Positions 54,280 through 63,337 are shown, numbered from the stretch's first letter. The stretch: 64,000 nt of DNA from Rahnella aquatilis CIP 78.65 = ATCC 33071 (GCF_000241955.1 NC_016818.1:1736001-1800000), one strand, 5' to 3'. Program-made: numbers and translations. Notes: generated from the letters alone by a model not told the origin.

Positions 54280-55371
54280 ATGACGAACCCACCACTATTT
54301 CAACCCTATGATCTTGGCTCCATAACACTGGCCAACCACATCGTGATGGCACCGCTGACACGTAACCGGGCCGGAGCGGGGCTGGTACCGGGCGAACTGG
54401 CGGCGACCTACTACGCCCAGCGTGCCACAGCAGGATTACTGATTACCGAAGCCACGCAGATCTCAGCACAGGCGCAGGGCTATCAGGATACGCCGGGGAT
54501 CTATACGCAAGCTCAGATCGATGGCTGGCGCAAAGTGACTGACGCTGTGCATGCCAGGGGCGGCCGCATATTTGTACAGTTGTGGCACGTAGGACGAATT
54601 TCGCATGTCGATTTACAGCCTGGTGGCGCTGCACCGGTCGCGCCGTCTGCCATTCGCGCCGAAACGAAAACCTTTGTGAACAACGGATTTGCTGACGTCT
54701 CTGAACCACGTGCACTTGAGTTGCAGGAAATACCGGGGATTATCGACGATTTCAGAAAGGCATCGGCCAATGCCATTGCCGCAGGATTTGACGGCGTGGA
54801 GATCCACGGCGCGAATGGTTACCTGCTGGAACAGTTCCTCAAAGATGGTGCAAATCAGCGTACTGATGAATACGGCGGCTCTGTCGAAAATCGTGCGCGC
54901 CTGCTGTTAGAAGTCACGGCGGCCGTAAAAGAGGAGATTGGTGCAGAACGCACCGGCGTGCGCATTTCACCGGTTTCACCTGCTAATGCGATTTCATGCA
55001 GCGATCCGCAGCCACAATATGACTATGTCGCTGATCAACTCGATGCATTAGGTATCGTGTACCTCCATGTGGTTGAAGGTGCGACGGGCGGCCCGCGTGA
55101 CGTCTCACCGTTCGATTACGACTCCCTGCGCCGGCGTTTTAAAAATACCTACATCGGCAACAATGGCTATGACCTGGCGCTGGCCAGCGCTCAGCTTGCA
55201 CAGGGCAAAGCCGATCTGTTTGCGTTCGGTCGTCCGTTCATCTCCAACCCGGATCTGGTCGAAAGGCTGAAGACGGGCGCGCCGCTGGCCTCGCTCAATC
55301 CTGAAACCCTTTATGGCGGTGGCGCAGCGGGATATACCGATTACCCGTCGCTGACGGAGACCAGCAAGTAA
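54280..55371 (+). CDS. Old yellow enzyme family alkene reductase (NemA-like)
   Basis: FMN-dependent NAD(P)H enzyme reducing activated C=C bonds or nitro compounds. The 363 residues have the OYE plan: LFQPYDLGSITLANHIVMAPLTRNR at the start (in part), the substrate-binding H176/N179 pair in EIHGANGYLLEQFL, DEYGGSVENRARLLLEV, and phosphate-binding LFAFGRPFISNPDL near the end. First gene of a five-gene operon with other reductases, divergent from a TetR gene, as with nemR-nemA of E. coli although the regulator is not clearly NemR. Confidence 0.92.
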   Translation: MTNPPLFQPYDLGSITLANHIVMAPLTRNRAGAGLVPGELAATYYAQRATAGLLITEATQISAQAQGYQDTPGIYTQAQIDGWRKVTDAVHARGGRIFVQLWHVGRISHVDLQPGGAAPVAPSAIRAETKTFVNNGFADVSEPRALELQEIPGIIDDFRKASANAIAAGFDGVEIHGANGYLLEQFLKDGANQRTDEYGGSVENRARLLLEVTAAVKEEIGAERTGVRISPVSPANAISCSDPQPQYDYVADQLDALGIVYLHVVEGATGGPRDVSPFDYDSLRRRFKNTYIGNNGYDLALASAQLAQGKADLFAFGRPFISNPDLVERLKTGAPLASLNPETLYGGGAAGYTDYPSLTETSK

Positions 55372-55431
55372 AGCCCTACATACATCGCACATTGCGGATT
55401 CTGTTTACACATTAATAAAGAAGATCAACTT

Positions 55432-56214
55432 ATGACTAAAGCTTCAGTTCTCATTACAGGCGCATCCACGGGTATTGGTGCGGTTTACGCTGAACGGTTT
55501 GCCCGCCGGGGTCACGACCTGGTTCTGGTCGCGCGCGACAAAGCAAAATTAGAGACACTTGCCGCCCGTCTGCGACAGGAAAATGGCATTTCTGTCGATG
55601 TTTTGCCTGCTGATCTCACGCAAACAAGCGATTTAGCCCTGGTCGAAGCCCGTCTGCGAGATGACACGCAGATTGGCATTCTTATTAATAACGCGGGTAT
55701 CGCGCAGTCCGGCAGTTTTACCGAGCAGACGCCTGATTCGATAGAAAGCCTTATCGCGCTTAACGTCACCGCCCTGACCAGACTGGCCAGCGCCGTGGCA
55801 CCACGCTTTGTGCAAGCGGGGGAAGGATCGATCGTCAACATCAGTTCCATTGTCGGACTCGCCCCGGAATTTGCCATGACAGTTTACGGTGCCACCAAAG
55901 CCTTTGTGCTTTTCCTGTCTCAGGGAATGAATGTCGAGCTGTCGGCTAAGGGCATTTATATCCAGGCGGTGCTCCCTGCGGGCACTTATACGGAAATCTG
56001 GGACCGGGCGGGTATCGACATCACTAACTCGGCAAAATTCATGGAAGTGGGCGAGTTAGTGGATGCCGCACTGGTGGGGTTTGACCGCCGTGAACGGGTC
56101 ACCATCCCGCCTTTACATAATGCTGCCCGCTGGGACACCCTCGATACCGCGCGTCAGGCTCTGCTTTCAGACATCAAACAAGATGAAGCCGCAGAGCGAT
56201 ATAAAGCACAGTAA
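55432..56214 (+). CDS. Short-chain dehydrogenase/reductase
   Basis: A classical SDR, 260 residues. Nucleotide motif TGASTGIG at 9-16, LINNAGI at 84-90, catalytic S139, Y152 and K156 (ISS ... YGATK). The C-terminal part resembles the DltE/YqjQ-type SDRs. Substrate unknown. It follows the OYE gene after about 60 bases. Confidence 0.88.
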   Translation: MTKASVLITGASTGIGAVYAERFARRGHDLVLVARDKAKLETLAARLRQENGISVDVLPADLTQTSDLALVEARLRDDTQIGILINNAGIAQSGSFTEQTPDSIESLIALNVTALTRLASAVAPRFVQAGEGSIVNISSIVGLAPEFAMTVYGATKAFVLFLSQGMNVELSAKGIYIQAVLPAGTYTEIWDRAGIDITNSAKFMEVGELVDAALVGFDRRERVTIPPLHNAARWDTLDTARQALLSDIKQDEAAERYKAQ

Positions 56215-56346
56215 TCAATGAGGTGCACTGTGCAGAACGGTCTTCCGGCGGTTCTGCACAGCGGTAAATCCGGCATAAATCCCTTACAGCCTGTCGTCTC
56301 ATCAGCGATGAGAAACCTCAAACACATCATGAAGGCCTTATTCAGC

Positions 56347-57165
56347 ATGACAAAAAAACGTGTAGCACTGGTTACCGGTGCGTCCTCAGGTATTGGCGAA
56401 GCGTCTGCCCGTAAACTTTTAGCCGCTGGATTTACTGTATATGGCACGAGCCGGCGTGGTTCACAGGCGGGAAAACATCCGTTTCCGTTACTGACGATGG
56501 ATGTGACCGACGACGCTTCTGTCGGGGCCGCCATTGAGGAGTTGCTGGGTCTGGAGGGGCGGATCGATGTTCTGGTGAACAATGCGGGCTTTGGGGTCGC
56601 TCCGGCGGCCGCAGAAGAAAGTTCTGTCGATCAGGCCAAACACATTTTCGACACCAACTTTCTGGGCATCGTCAGGTTGAGCCGGGCAGTGATCCCTTAT
56701 ATGCGCCGTCAGGGCAGCGGGCGCATCATCAATATCGGTTCGATACTCGGCATCGTTCCGCTGCCTTATGTGGCACTTTATGCGGCCAGTAAGCATGCGG
56801 TGGAAGGGTATACCGGAGCACTGGATCATGAACTGCGCACGCAGGGCATCAGAGTTTCTGTCATCGAACCTGCTTACATGAAAACACAGTTTGAAGCCAA
56901 TAATATTGAGCCGGATGCCAGGCTTCAGGAGTATGACCAGATCCGGGCTAAGCTGACGAAAGTGGTGAGCAAGGCAATGGCTGAAGCGGAAAGTCCGGAG
57001 GTGGTGGCTGACGTGGTGGTTAAAGCGGCCCAGACTTCACGTCCAAAGATTCGCTACACGGCGGGAAAACTGGCTGGTCAGTTGAATTTTATTCTCAGAT
57101 TCGCCCCTGCGTCATTCCTGGATAAGGTGGTGCGAAAAAGTCTTCAGCTTGATGGGAAAGAATAA
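56347..57165 (+). CDS. Short-chain dehydrogenase/reductase, second copy
   Basis: A 272-residue SDR from the ATG at 56347 (MTKKRVALVTGASSGIG); the frame stays open back to 56218 but the added part has no family similarity. TGASSGIG at 10-17, NNAG at 78-81, S132, Y145 and K149 are intact. The region after the active site (VIEPAYMKTQFEAN) and a C-terminal membrane-like helix suggest action on a hydrophobic substrate. Four bases separate it from the next gene. Confidence 0.87.
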   Translation: MTKKRVALVTGASSGIGEASARKLLAAGFTVYGTSRRGSQAGKHPFPLLTMDVTDDASVGAAIEELLGLEGRIDVLVNNAGFGVAPAAAEESSVDQAKHIFDTNFLGIVRLSRAVIPYMRRQGSGRIINIGSILGIVPLPYVALYAASKHAVEGYTGALDHELRTQGIRVSVIEPAYMKTQFEANNIEPDARLQEYDQIRAKLTKVVSKAMAEAESPEVVADVVVKAAQTSRPKIRYTAGKLAGQLNFILRFAPASFLDKVVRKSLQLDGKE

Positions 57166-57168
57166 AAA

Positions 57169-57579
57169 ATGAAATTTTCTCAACTGGCTATTCTGACCGC
57201 TGTGTTGTTTTTTATTCTGGCCACGGTATGGATGTTTTTCCCGGAACAGCTCTTAACACAATGGGGAATTGACCCGACGCCGGGTACCAGCGTGATCAGT
57301 CGTCGCAGTGCGGCATTTTTTGCGGGAATGGGGGTGATGTGTGTATTCGCCAGAAATGCAGAGCCTTCACAGACCCGATATGCTCTGGCCGCCGGTATCA
57401 GCACGATATCTCTTATATTGGCCATACTGGGCATCGTTGAATGGCGCGAAGGACACGTCAACGGGCAGATCCTTTTTGCCGTGTTTATTGAGCTATTCCT
57501 GGGGATTGCCTTTTTACTCAGCAACAGGGCGGTTAAGAAAAATTTCACTGACAAACGCGACAGAGTAAACAATAAATGA
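57169..57579 (+). CDS. Small four-helix membrane protein of unknown function
   Basis: 136 residues with four hydrophobic segments (about 6-23, 46-61, 70-88, 97-117) and a positively charged C-terminus. I recognise no family. It is sandwiched between an SDR and an MDR gene and overlaps the latter by four bases, so it is translated with the redox enzymes. Confidence 0.75.
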   Translation: MKFSQLAILTAVLFFILATVWMFFPEQLLTQWGIDPTPGTSVISRRSAAFFAGMGVMCVFARNAEPSQTRYALAAGISTISLILAILGIVEWREGHVNGQILFAVFIELFLGIAFLLSNRAVKKNFTDKRDRVNNK

Positions 57580-58595
57580 AGACTAAGACGATGAAAGCAT
57601 TTACGTTTAAACGCTATGGTAAATCCCCTGAGCTGGGATTTGATGACGTAGATTACCCTTCACCCAATGCTGATGAAATCCTGGTTAAAGTTTACGCGGT
57701 GGGTCTGAACCCGATTGATAACATTATTCCGACCGGGATATTTAAGCCGGTTTTGCATTTTAAGCTCCCCGCCACATTGGGCAGCGACTTGTCCGGGGTG
57801 GTCATCGCAGCGGGGAGTCGTGTGACACGTTTCAAACCAGGTGACGAAATCTTTGCCAGTATTTTCGACACGGGAACGGGTTCCCTGGCCGAATTTGCTT
57901 TGGTGCCTGAAAGCGCTGCGGCCATGAAACCTGCAAATCTGGATTTTGTGCAGGCGGCTTCGTTGCCGATGGTGAGCCTCACGTCCTGGCAGGCGCTGAC
58001 AGAGCGGGCCAGGTTGCAGCCTGGTCAAAAGGTTTTCATCCCGGCAGGTTCCGGGGGGATTGGCAGCTTTGCCATCCAGCTGGCGAAGCACCTTGGTGCC
58101 AAAGTGGGAACAACAACCAGTACAGGCAATGCTCAATGGGTGAGTCTTCTTGGCGCAGATGAAGTGATTGATTATAAAAAGCAAAAATTTGAAAACGTGC
58201 TGAGTGGCTACGATATGGTTCTCGGTACGACCAGAGGCGACGCCATTGAAAAGTCTACCCAAATTCTTAAGCCGGGTGGAAAAATTGTTTCTCTCATCGG
58301 CCCGTTAGATGCTGCGTTCGCCCGGACGCGGGGATTAAACTTCTTGTTGCGTGTTGTCTTCGGGCTGATGAGCCGCAAGATTATGCGTCTTACGAAAAAA
58401 CGGGGGCTGACCTATTCATTTCTTTTTGTTCGTCCTGACGGCGATCAGCTTACCCAAATCGGCAAACTCATTGAGGCTGAACAAATCAAACCTGTGATCG
58501 ACAAGGTATTCCCTTTTGCAGAAACAAAGGCGGCTCTTAGCTACCTGAGTCAGGGACATGCGAAGGGGAAAGTGGTCGTGAAGATGCAGGAGTGA
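57576..58595 (+). CDS. Zinc-independent MDR oxidoreductase (quinone-reductase-like)
   Basis: A 339-residue medium-chain dehydrogenase/reductase. GroES-like part with LKV-type VKVYAVGLNPIDN, then a Rossmann domain with IPAGSGGIGSFAIQLAKHLGA (pattern) and ADEVIDYKKQ. No zinc-binding cysteine cluster, as in NADPH:quinone oxidoreductases. A start at 57591 (MKAFTFKRYG) is also possible. Last gene of the redox operon. The set OYE, two SDRs and MDR points to detoxification of electrophilic carbonyls or quinones (inference). Confidence 0.88.
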   Translation: MKTKTMKAFTFKRYGKSPELGFDDVDYPSPNADEILVKVYAVGLNPIDNIIPTGIFKPVLHFKLPATLGSDLSGVVIAAGSRVTRFKPGDEIFASIFDTGTGSLAEFALVPESAAAMKPANLDFVQAASLPMVSLTSWQALTERARLQPGQKVFIPAGSGGIGSFAIQLAKHLGAKVGTTTSTGNAQWVSLLGADEVIDYKKQKFENVLSGYDMVLGTTRGDAIEKSTQILKPGGKIVSLIGPLDAAFARTRGLNFLLRVVFGLMSRKIMRLTKKRGLTYSFLFVRPDGDQLTQIGKLIEAEQIKPVIDKVFPFAETKAALSYLSQGHAKGKVVVKMQE

Positions 58596-58732
58596 TAACC
58601 ACTGAGGTTTACATTGGCGGATTTCTTGTCATCAGGAAACATAAGGTGGCCACATCCTCATCGAACTGCATATGACCCCCAATCAGACCCCCAGATTTCT
58701 CCCCAACCGCAGTTGCCTGACGCTAAAAAGCA

Positions 58733-58766
58733 AAAAGCCCGCTTAAGTTTCCTTAAGCGGGCTTTT
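58733..58766 (-). terminator. Terminator, probably of the tRNA-Asn locus
   Basis: AAAAGCCCGCTTAAG and CTTAAGCGGGCTTTT pair perfectly around TTTC. On the minus strand a T-run follows. It lies just past the tRNA-Asn 3' fragment, in the place a tRNA terminator would take, and may also end the redox operon on the plus strand. Confidence 0.85.
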
Positions 58767-58772
58767 CTAATT

Positions 58773-58788
58773 TGGCTCCTCTGACTGG
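58773..58788 (-). other. tRNA-Asn 3'-end fragment: attachment-site edge of an island
   Basis: TGGCTCCTCTGACTGG is the reverse complement of CCAGTCAGAGGAGCCA, the last 16 bases of enterobacterial tRNA-Asn including CCA. Beyond it the match to the tRNA stops, so only the 3' end is present. Minus-strand reading runs fragment then terminator, as in an intact tRNA gene. This is the pattern left when an element integrates at a tRNA 3' end: the terminator side is chromosome, and the element extends to the right, with the intact tRNA-Asn expected beyond 64000. Confidence 0.75.
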
Positions 58789-59575
58789 GATCGCCTTTGC
58801 CAGTAACTGGCTAATAAGTAAGCTAAACCTGAATTCCCTTTCTGTCAAGACCCCCAGAATGACCACTAATAGTTGCGGGTTACATAAATCTGGTTTGAGC
58901 TCCACGCTCTGCATATGCTGGACTGACCCCAAGACATTAGACACTTCCTGCCCTTACAACGAGACCTGTTCGAAGGCCTCGGGGCTGACACCGCTGAGAT
59001 GGCTGTGGTGCCGGATCCAGTTGAAGAAGACTTCAATGTAATCGAGGATATCAACGCATACAGCGCCAGCTCTCATGAAAGCGTCGGTTTTATTGACCAG
59101 CCCATTACGTTATGGGTTTTGAGGTAGATAACCGACTCTTTGGCGTGTCACTGCATCCAGCTACATTGCATTGATATCAGAGACGGGCAGGTATTGTCTG
59201 GCGCAGAGCTTCGCTAACACTGAAAATGTTAGACCCTCATTCAGAGGAAAAGCGACTCTCCATCGAACAGGCTGTCGCCCAGAAGCAGACGGACCATCCA
59301 GTATTTTGTCAGGATGAATTCGATATCGATCTGAATCCGAAAATTGGCGCGGACTGGATGCTCAAAGGGCAATAGAAGTGTATTACGACAACGGGACAGA
59401 ACCAAAAGTATTATCTGGCGGGTAAGCTGCATTGGGATACGGGACGAGTCCATCGCGCCGATACGCACAGAAAGGCCCTAAACTCCACCAAAAAGATTAT
59501 CCTTAAGAAATAGTGGAAAATGGTTCATCACAGCTATTTCATAATAAACGGCAAGGAAAAAGAGAGGAATAAGAT
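58789..59575. other. Island edge: mobile-element debris
   Basis: About 790 bases of broken sequence with no intact gene. It holds an IS3-type transposase end (58954-59076) and a 49-codon frame at 59226-59374 (RLSIEQAVAQKQ, DIDLNPKIGADWML) that I do not recognise and that may be the tail of a lost gene. The last 60 bases are AT-rich and probably carry the promoter of the DUF4917 gene. Confidence 0.55.
58954..59076 (-). pseudogene. IS3-family transposase C-terminal remnant
   Basis: Translated on the minus strand this reads DYIEVFFNWIRHHSHLSG then VSPEAFEQVSL and a stop, the typical IS3 OrfB end (the FYN-x-RRH-S-LG-SPxxFE pattern). Only about 40 residues remain and no inverted repeats are visible, so the element is dead. 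Confidence 0.7.
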
Positions 59576-60595
59576 ATGCCATACCCCATTGTGCCTTGGA
59601 TGCAAATTGCACCTCACTATCATCGGGATACGATATTGTTGGGTAATGGTGCAAGCATTGCTGTTTCACCGGATCTTGACTATGGTTCTTTACTGGCTTA
59701 CGCCCTCCGGGCAGGTTTGCTCACAGATGATGTGAATCAACTCTTTCAATTTTTCAGAACATCCGATTTCGAGCTGATTCTTCGGCTGGTTTGGCAGGCG
59801 TCAAACGTCAATAGATCACTTCAAATTCCAGACAATCGCACACACCAAGCCTACCTGAGAGTTAGAGAGTGTTTGATTCAGGCCGTTCGTGATGTACACC
59901 CTGAATATGAGCAAGTTAGCGATCAATTGCCTAATATGTACCAGTTCCTCAAACGGTTCGATACGGTTTTATCATTGAATTATGACTTGTTGGTCTACTG
60001 GACAATGACCTATGGCTTAGACATCAGAGATGGCCATTTATTCAAGGACTGCTTCCGTGGGAACAGAATGTTCGACGATGCCTGGTGGAGATTTCGTGAT
60101 CCTTTATTCGAGCGGACTAACACTTTGGTCTTCTACCCGCATGGGAGCTTGGCTCTGTGCAGAAATGTTGTGGAGCAGGAGTTCAAGATTCACAACGCGG
60201 GAGAAGGCTTGCTAGAGGCAATCCTTGAACAATGGCGCAGCGAGCAAGTCGTGCCGTTATTTGTCAGCGAAGGAACGATGCAGCAGAAAGTATCGTCTAT
60301 CCAGAATAGCTACTATCTGTCTACCGTGTACCGGGAGGTGCTAACGTCGCGACGATCCACTTTAACGCTACTTGGTTGGGGACTTGGGGAGCACGATCGA
60401 CATATTCTGAAGCGGATGCGCGGAACCGGCATCCAACGTGTAGCGGTTTCCGTCTATCGTGGTAGTCAGGTCTATTGCAACTATGCGTACCAAGTTATTC
60501 AGGACGACTTAGGGCCCGTCCCTGTGGATTTTTTTGATAGTGAAAGTCCTGGATGCTGGATTCACCCGATGCCGCCAGTTATACCCAGAGTTTAG
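59576..60595 (+). CDS. DUF4917 protein with SIR2-like motifs, putative defence protein
   Basis: A 339-residue cytoplasmic protein that fits my memory of the DUF4917 family. Its motifs follow those of SIR2-type NAD-binding folds in order: LLGNGASIAV (21-30), LSLNYDLLVYW with N135-Y-D137, FYPHGSL with H189, and GWGLGEHDRHI from about 267. SIR2-like proteins are common NAD-depleting effectors in anti-phage systems (Thoeris, DSR, SIR2-Argonaute), so a defence role is inferred, supported by the island setting and the ABC-3C operon nearby. AGAGGA ribosome-binding site. It has its own terminator and faces the ABC-3C operon, so the two are separate units. Confidence 0.72.
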   Translation: MPYPIVPWMQIAPHYHRDTILLGNGASIAVSPDLDYGSLLAYALRAGLLTDDVNQLFQFFRTSDFELILRLVWQASNVNRSLQIPDNRTHQAYLRVRECLIQAVRDVHPEYEQVSDQLPNMYQFLKRFDTVLSLNYDLLVYWTMTYGLDIRDGHLFKDCFRGNRMFDDAWWRFRDPLFERTNTLVFYPHGSLALCRNVVEQEFKIHNAGEGLLEAILEQWRSEQVVPLFVSEGTMQQKVSSIQNSYYLSTVYREVLTSRRSTLTLLGWGLGEHDRHILKRMRGTGIQRVAVSVYRGSQVYCNYAYQVIQDDLGPVPVDFFDSESPGCWIHPMPPVIPRV

Positions 60596-60661
60596 CCAAC
60601 TCGCGGGTTAACGTCGTTACCTGAGCGATTGCTGCGACGGAGATTTTGCTTTGACTTTTGA

Positions 60662-60699
60662 AACCGGTCGCGGCGGATCACAACCGCGACTGGTTTTTT
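60662..60699 (+). terminator. Terminator of the DUF4917 gene
   Basis: AACCGGTCGCGG and CCGCGACTGGTT pair over 12 bases with one wobble, followed by a T-run. Confidence 0.85.
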
Positions 60700-60753
60700 G
60701 AAAAGCCGACCCAAGGACAAACTGACCTGGGGCCGGGGCTGCTGTGCTAACCG

Positions 60754-60958
60754 TTACGCGGCAATCGTTTCAGCCTGCGGCTGTTCACCTGCTACGGCGG
60801 TGTCATTCTCCGATTCCTTGAGTTGTGAATCTTCCACCACATCCTGCTGCTGGTTTTCGGCTCGGAAGATGGCAGAGAGCCAGCCTATTCCTTTCATCAG
60901 CAGTTCGGCCTAACTGGCAATATCGCCCTTCTTGAACTTCGTCAATCGGGTGATTCCA
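60754..60958 (-). pseudogene. C-terminal remnant of a ParB-type partition protein
   Basis: On the minus strand it reads RLTKFKKGDIAS, an in-frame TAG, then AELLMKGIGWLSAIFRAE and an acidic tail to a TAA. The KKG-x-A-x-x-AE-x-LL-x-GWL pattern is like the end of ParB-type proteins on plasmids and integrative elements. It begins almost at the stop codon of the ABC-3C ATPase gene, so a recombination event probably placed that operon in the broken gene. Low-certainty identification. Confidence 0.4.
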
Positions 60959-60965
60959 TGCTCAT

Positions 60966-62846
60966 TTATTGTTCAGGGTCCGCTATAAAAGGGAACAGAC
61001 CGTAACGGCCATGATGCGGGTTCTTGCCAAACATAAGAGACTGCTCACGTTTCATGATTGCATCAGGCGGGTCGGTGTTCTCAACAACGATGACTTGGGT
61101 GTCCTCAGGCAGAGCTTCAAGGTACGCGTAAAATTGATCTTTAAGGTCAGTACCGGTCAAATCATATTCCGTTCCATCAGGCTCTCTGTATGCCAGCAAT
61201 GGAGAATCGAGCACAACGAATCCCGTATGTGGTGTGTGGCGTGCACGGCAGAAAGCAAGCAGCCCGAGGGTGAAAGCTGCATGCGTAATGGCGCGAAGGC
61301 CCTTACCAAAAGCACTACGCGACTTTCCGGCAATGACAAGGTCCCGAGTCTTGGAATCGAAGTACACATCCCCAGCCTCTGGGAAGTGCCAACCAGTCAG
61401 TATGCCTTCAACAGTCTTAGCAAAACTATGGGCCACAGTGGTTGAGAGATCTGCATTAGCAACCCCCCCAGCCTTCCCGTCTTCAGTGCCCTTTTCAAGA
61501 TCAGCGCGACGGCGCTCCATGTCTTGCACAGTGGCGTAGAGTGCCAGCGCTTCGCGCACCTCGGCCCGCTTGTCGGCAAAGCCTGAATAGGACTTGCGAA
61601 GGGTCGAGAGCTTAGGTGCGAGCAATTCTTCAACTGACCCTGAAATTGACTCCAGTTCTCGAACAACAGTAGGCATTCTGCGATCAAGGCTGGCACCTTC
61701 GCGCTCAAGGGTTTGGACGGTATCTACAAGTTCCGTGCGCAAAACTTCGATCTTGGCAATCTCCACTCGTGCAGCCTGAACGACGACATCAGTATCTCCA
61801 TCACACCCAGTATCGGCGCGATGATGATCGGGGTCAGCTCCACAAAGAGGACAATGCCCGGCACCCAGTACGCTAAACAGCGTCCCGCCTTCTTCAATGG
61901 CACGTAGCCTTTCAATATCGGACCAGTAGTGTCTGTCAAGCAACCTGAACCGCTCAAGCATCGCACTCACCTCTGCACGTCGCTCTCGGCTTTCTTCCAG
62001 TTTCTTGCGCAATTCTCGCCGCTTCCCAGCAGCCTCCTGAAATTCATCTTCGGTGGTGTTTACCTGGGCCGCCTGTTGACGAAGTGAGTTGTCGATCTTC
62101 TCTAGCTGCTCCTCCAGTTCCTTCGGACTCTTTGTCAACTCCTTGAGCCGGTCACGATAGTCGTCAAGAAGCTGATCGAGAAGACGCAATTGTGCCTCGC
62201 GCGATAACTCTTCTGGCTCACTTTTATTACTGGTGGCGACCAATGCGGAGTCGTCTGCTCCGGTTAGAAGTAACTTGAATGTGGCCAAGTTCGGCGTGTT
62301 AGCGGTGGGATTGCCATCAATGAGCGGTGAGCTTTGTTGTGTGATCTCCGTCTCATCGACGATCATCAAACGCGCAATGTTGCGAAAGCTTAAACTGATG
62401 GTTTCGTTCCGGGAATTTTTGCGAACACGCTTGCCACCAAGGCCACATAGATCCAGCAAGAATGATGAAAGGTTCGTGTTGTTCTTATCGCTGTGTTTTT
62501 CGTCAAGCTGCGTATACGTAATTTCGTTTGTTGGTGGCGCCTGGTGCAAGTCTTCATAGAGCCGAAAACCACCACCATCTATGCTGCGCCAGAGTGTAAA
62601 TGACTTCCCATCCAGGGTTTCAAGCCCCAATAGAACAAGGTCGTAGCCAACGCGCTCAGGGATATCGCGCAGAGGCGGCTTTCCACCGAGCATGAAGTCG
62701 ATGGTTTCGACAATGAAAGATTTTCCAGTGTTCGATGCGCCGTAAATGACATTGAGGCCAGCACCGAAGGTCACTGTTGCGGATGGCTTTTGTGGCCCAA
62801 AAAAACCGAGAAAGCGCAAGCGTAAGCCGGGAGTTACTGCCGTCAT
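60966..62846 (-). CDS. ABC-three-component (ABC-3C) Rad50-like ATPase
   Basis: A 626-residue SMC/Rad50-type ATPase. Walker A GASNTGKS at 36-43, long coiled-coil stretch (about 215-460) with a CPLCG zinc-hook-like motif at C332-C335, signature-like SAFGKGLRAITHAAFTLG, and Walker B GFVVLDSPL with D547. This plan matches the ATPase of ABC-3C conflict systems described by comparative genomics. It overlaps the middle component by four bases (62843-62846). Presumed to sense or process foreign DNA with its partners; the family's effector mechanism is not known to me. Confidence 0.8.
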   Translation of the reverse strand: MTAVTPGLRLRFLGFFGPQKPSATVTFGAGLNVIYGASNTGKSFIVETIDFMLGGKPPLRDIPERVGYDLVLLGLETLDGKSFTLWRSIDGGGFRLYEDLHQAPPTNEITYTQLDEKHSDKNNTNLSSFLLDLCGLGGKRVRKNSRNETISLSFRNIARLMIVDETEITQQSSPLIDGNPTANTPNLATFKLLLTGADDSALVATSNKSEPEELSREAQLRLLDQLLDDYRDRLKELTKSPKELEEQLEKIDNSLRQQAAQVNTTEDEFQEAAGKRRELRKKLEESRERRAEVSAMLERFRLLDRHYWSDIERLRAIEEGGTLFSVLGAGHCPLCGADPDHHRADTGCDGDTDVVVQAARVEIAKIEVLRTELVDTVQTLEREGASLDRRMPTVVRELESISGSVEELLAPKLSTLRKSYSGFADKRAEVREALALYATVQDMERRRADLEKGTEDGKAGGVANADLSTTVAHSFAKTVEGILTGWHFPEAGDVYFDSKTRDLVIAGKSRSAFGKGLRAITHAAFTLGLLAFCRARHTPHTGFVVLDSPLLAYREPDGTEYDLTGTDLKDQFYAYLEALPEDTQVIVVENTDPPDAIMKREQSLMFGKNPHHGRYGLFPFIADPEQ

Positions 62847-63337
62847 ACCTCACCTCCCAAGCTTTGCTCAATGCTCTGAAACTGTTCGACCCATTTATCG
62901 AAGAAACGACGCATCATGCCTTTGAACTGTTCATCCGTCAGATCACCAATGGTTTCGACAAGCCATACAGCGCGATCCTTCAGGGATAGCAAATAGTTGG
63001 AAGATACTGATGACAGGAACGTTGCAGCATTTTCGCCCGCGCCGTACTTGATTCCCTCGGATGTGACTTCGCGCTCCACGAGGTCACGGGTCATCATCAG
63101 AAGCAGTGATTGCTCAACCAACTTGCGGCGCACGAGCAATTCAGCAGACCGCATAGGCGTCGGTGGGTGCAAATTGTCTGGTCCATCAATATCGCCTGTA
63201 TGAACAAGAAGGTAGTCAAGGGCCACAAGCCGCTGGAGGTCGTAGGTTTGCGGATAGGCAGCACCCAGTATCGAGACTGCACGGATACCAGCCTCAAGTG
63301 GGCTATTGAAGGTAATTGGCTTATGTTCTTGGCTCAT
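62843..63337 (-). CDS. ABC-3C middle component
   Basis: A 164-residue helical protein. I start it at the ATG at 63337 (MSQEHKPITFNSPLEAG), which overlaps the upstream stop as ATGA; a GTG at 63349 is possible. The pattern SPLEAGIRAVSIL ... YDLQRLVALDYLLVHTGDI ... LLVRRKLVEQSLLLM fits ABC-3C middle components, some of which carry winged-helix folds. Coupled by four-base overlaps on both sides, so the three proteins are made together and probably form a complex. Confidence 0.75.
   Translation of the reverse strand: MSQEHKPITFNSPLEAGIRAVSILGAAYPQTYDLQRLVALDYLLVHTGDIDGPDNLHPPTPMRSAELLVRRKLVEQSLLLMMTRDLVEREVTSEGIKYGAGENAATFLSSVSSNYLLSLKDRAVWLVETIGDLTDEQFKGMMRRFFDKWVEQFQSIEQSLGGEV

Noticed and set aside
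59226..59374. 49-codon frame in the island edge
   Set aside because: Composition looks protein-like (SIEQAVAQKQ, DIDLNPKIGADW) but no start signal and no recognised family; mentioned only as possible gene debris.
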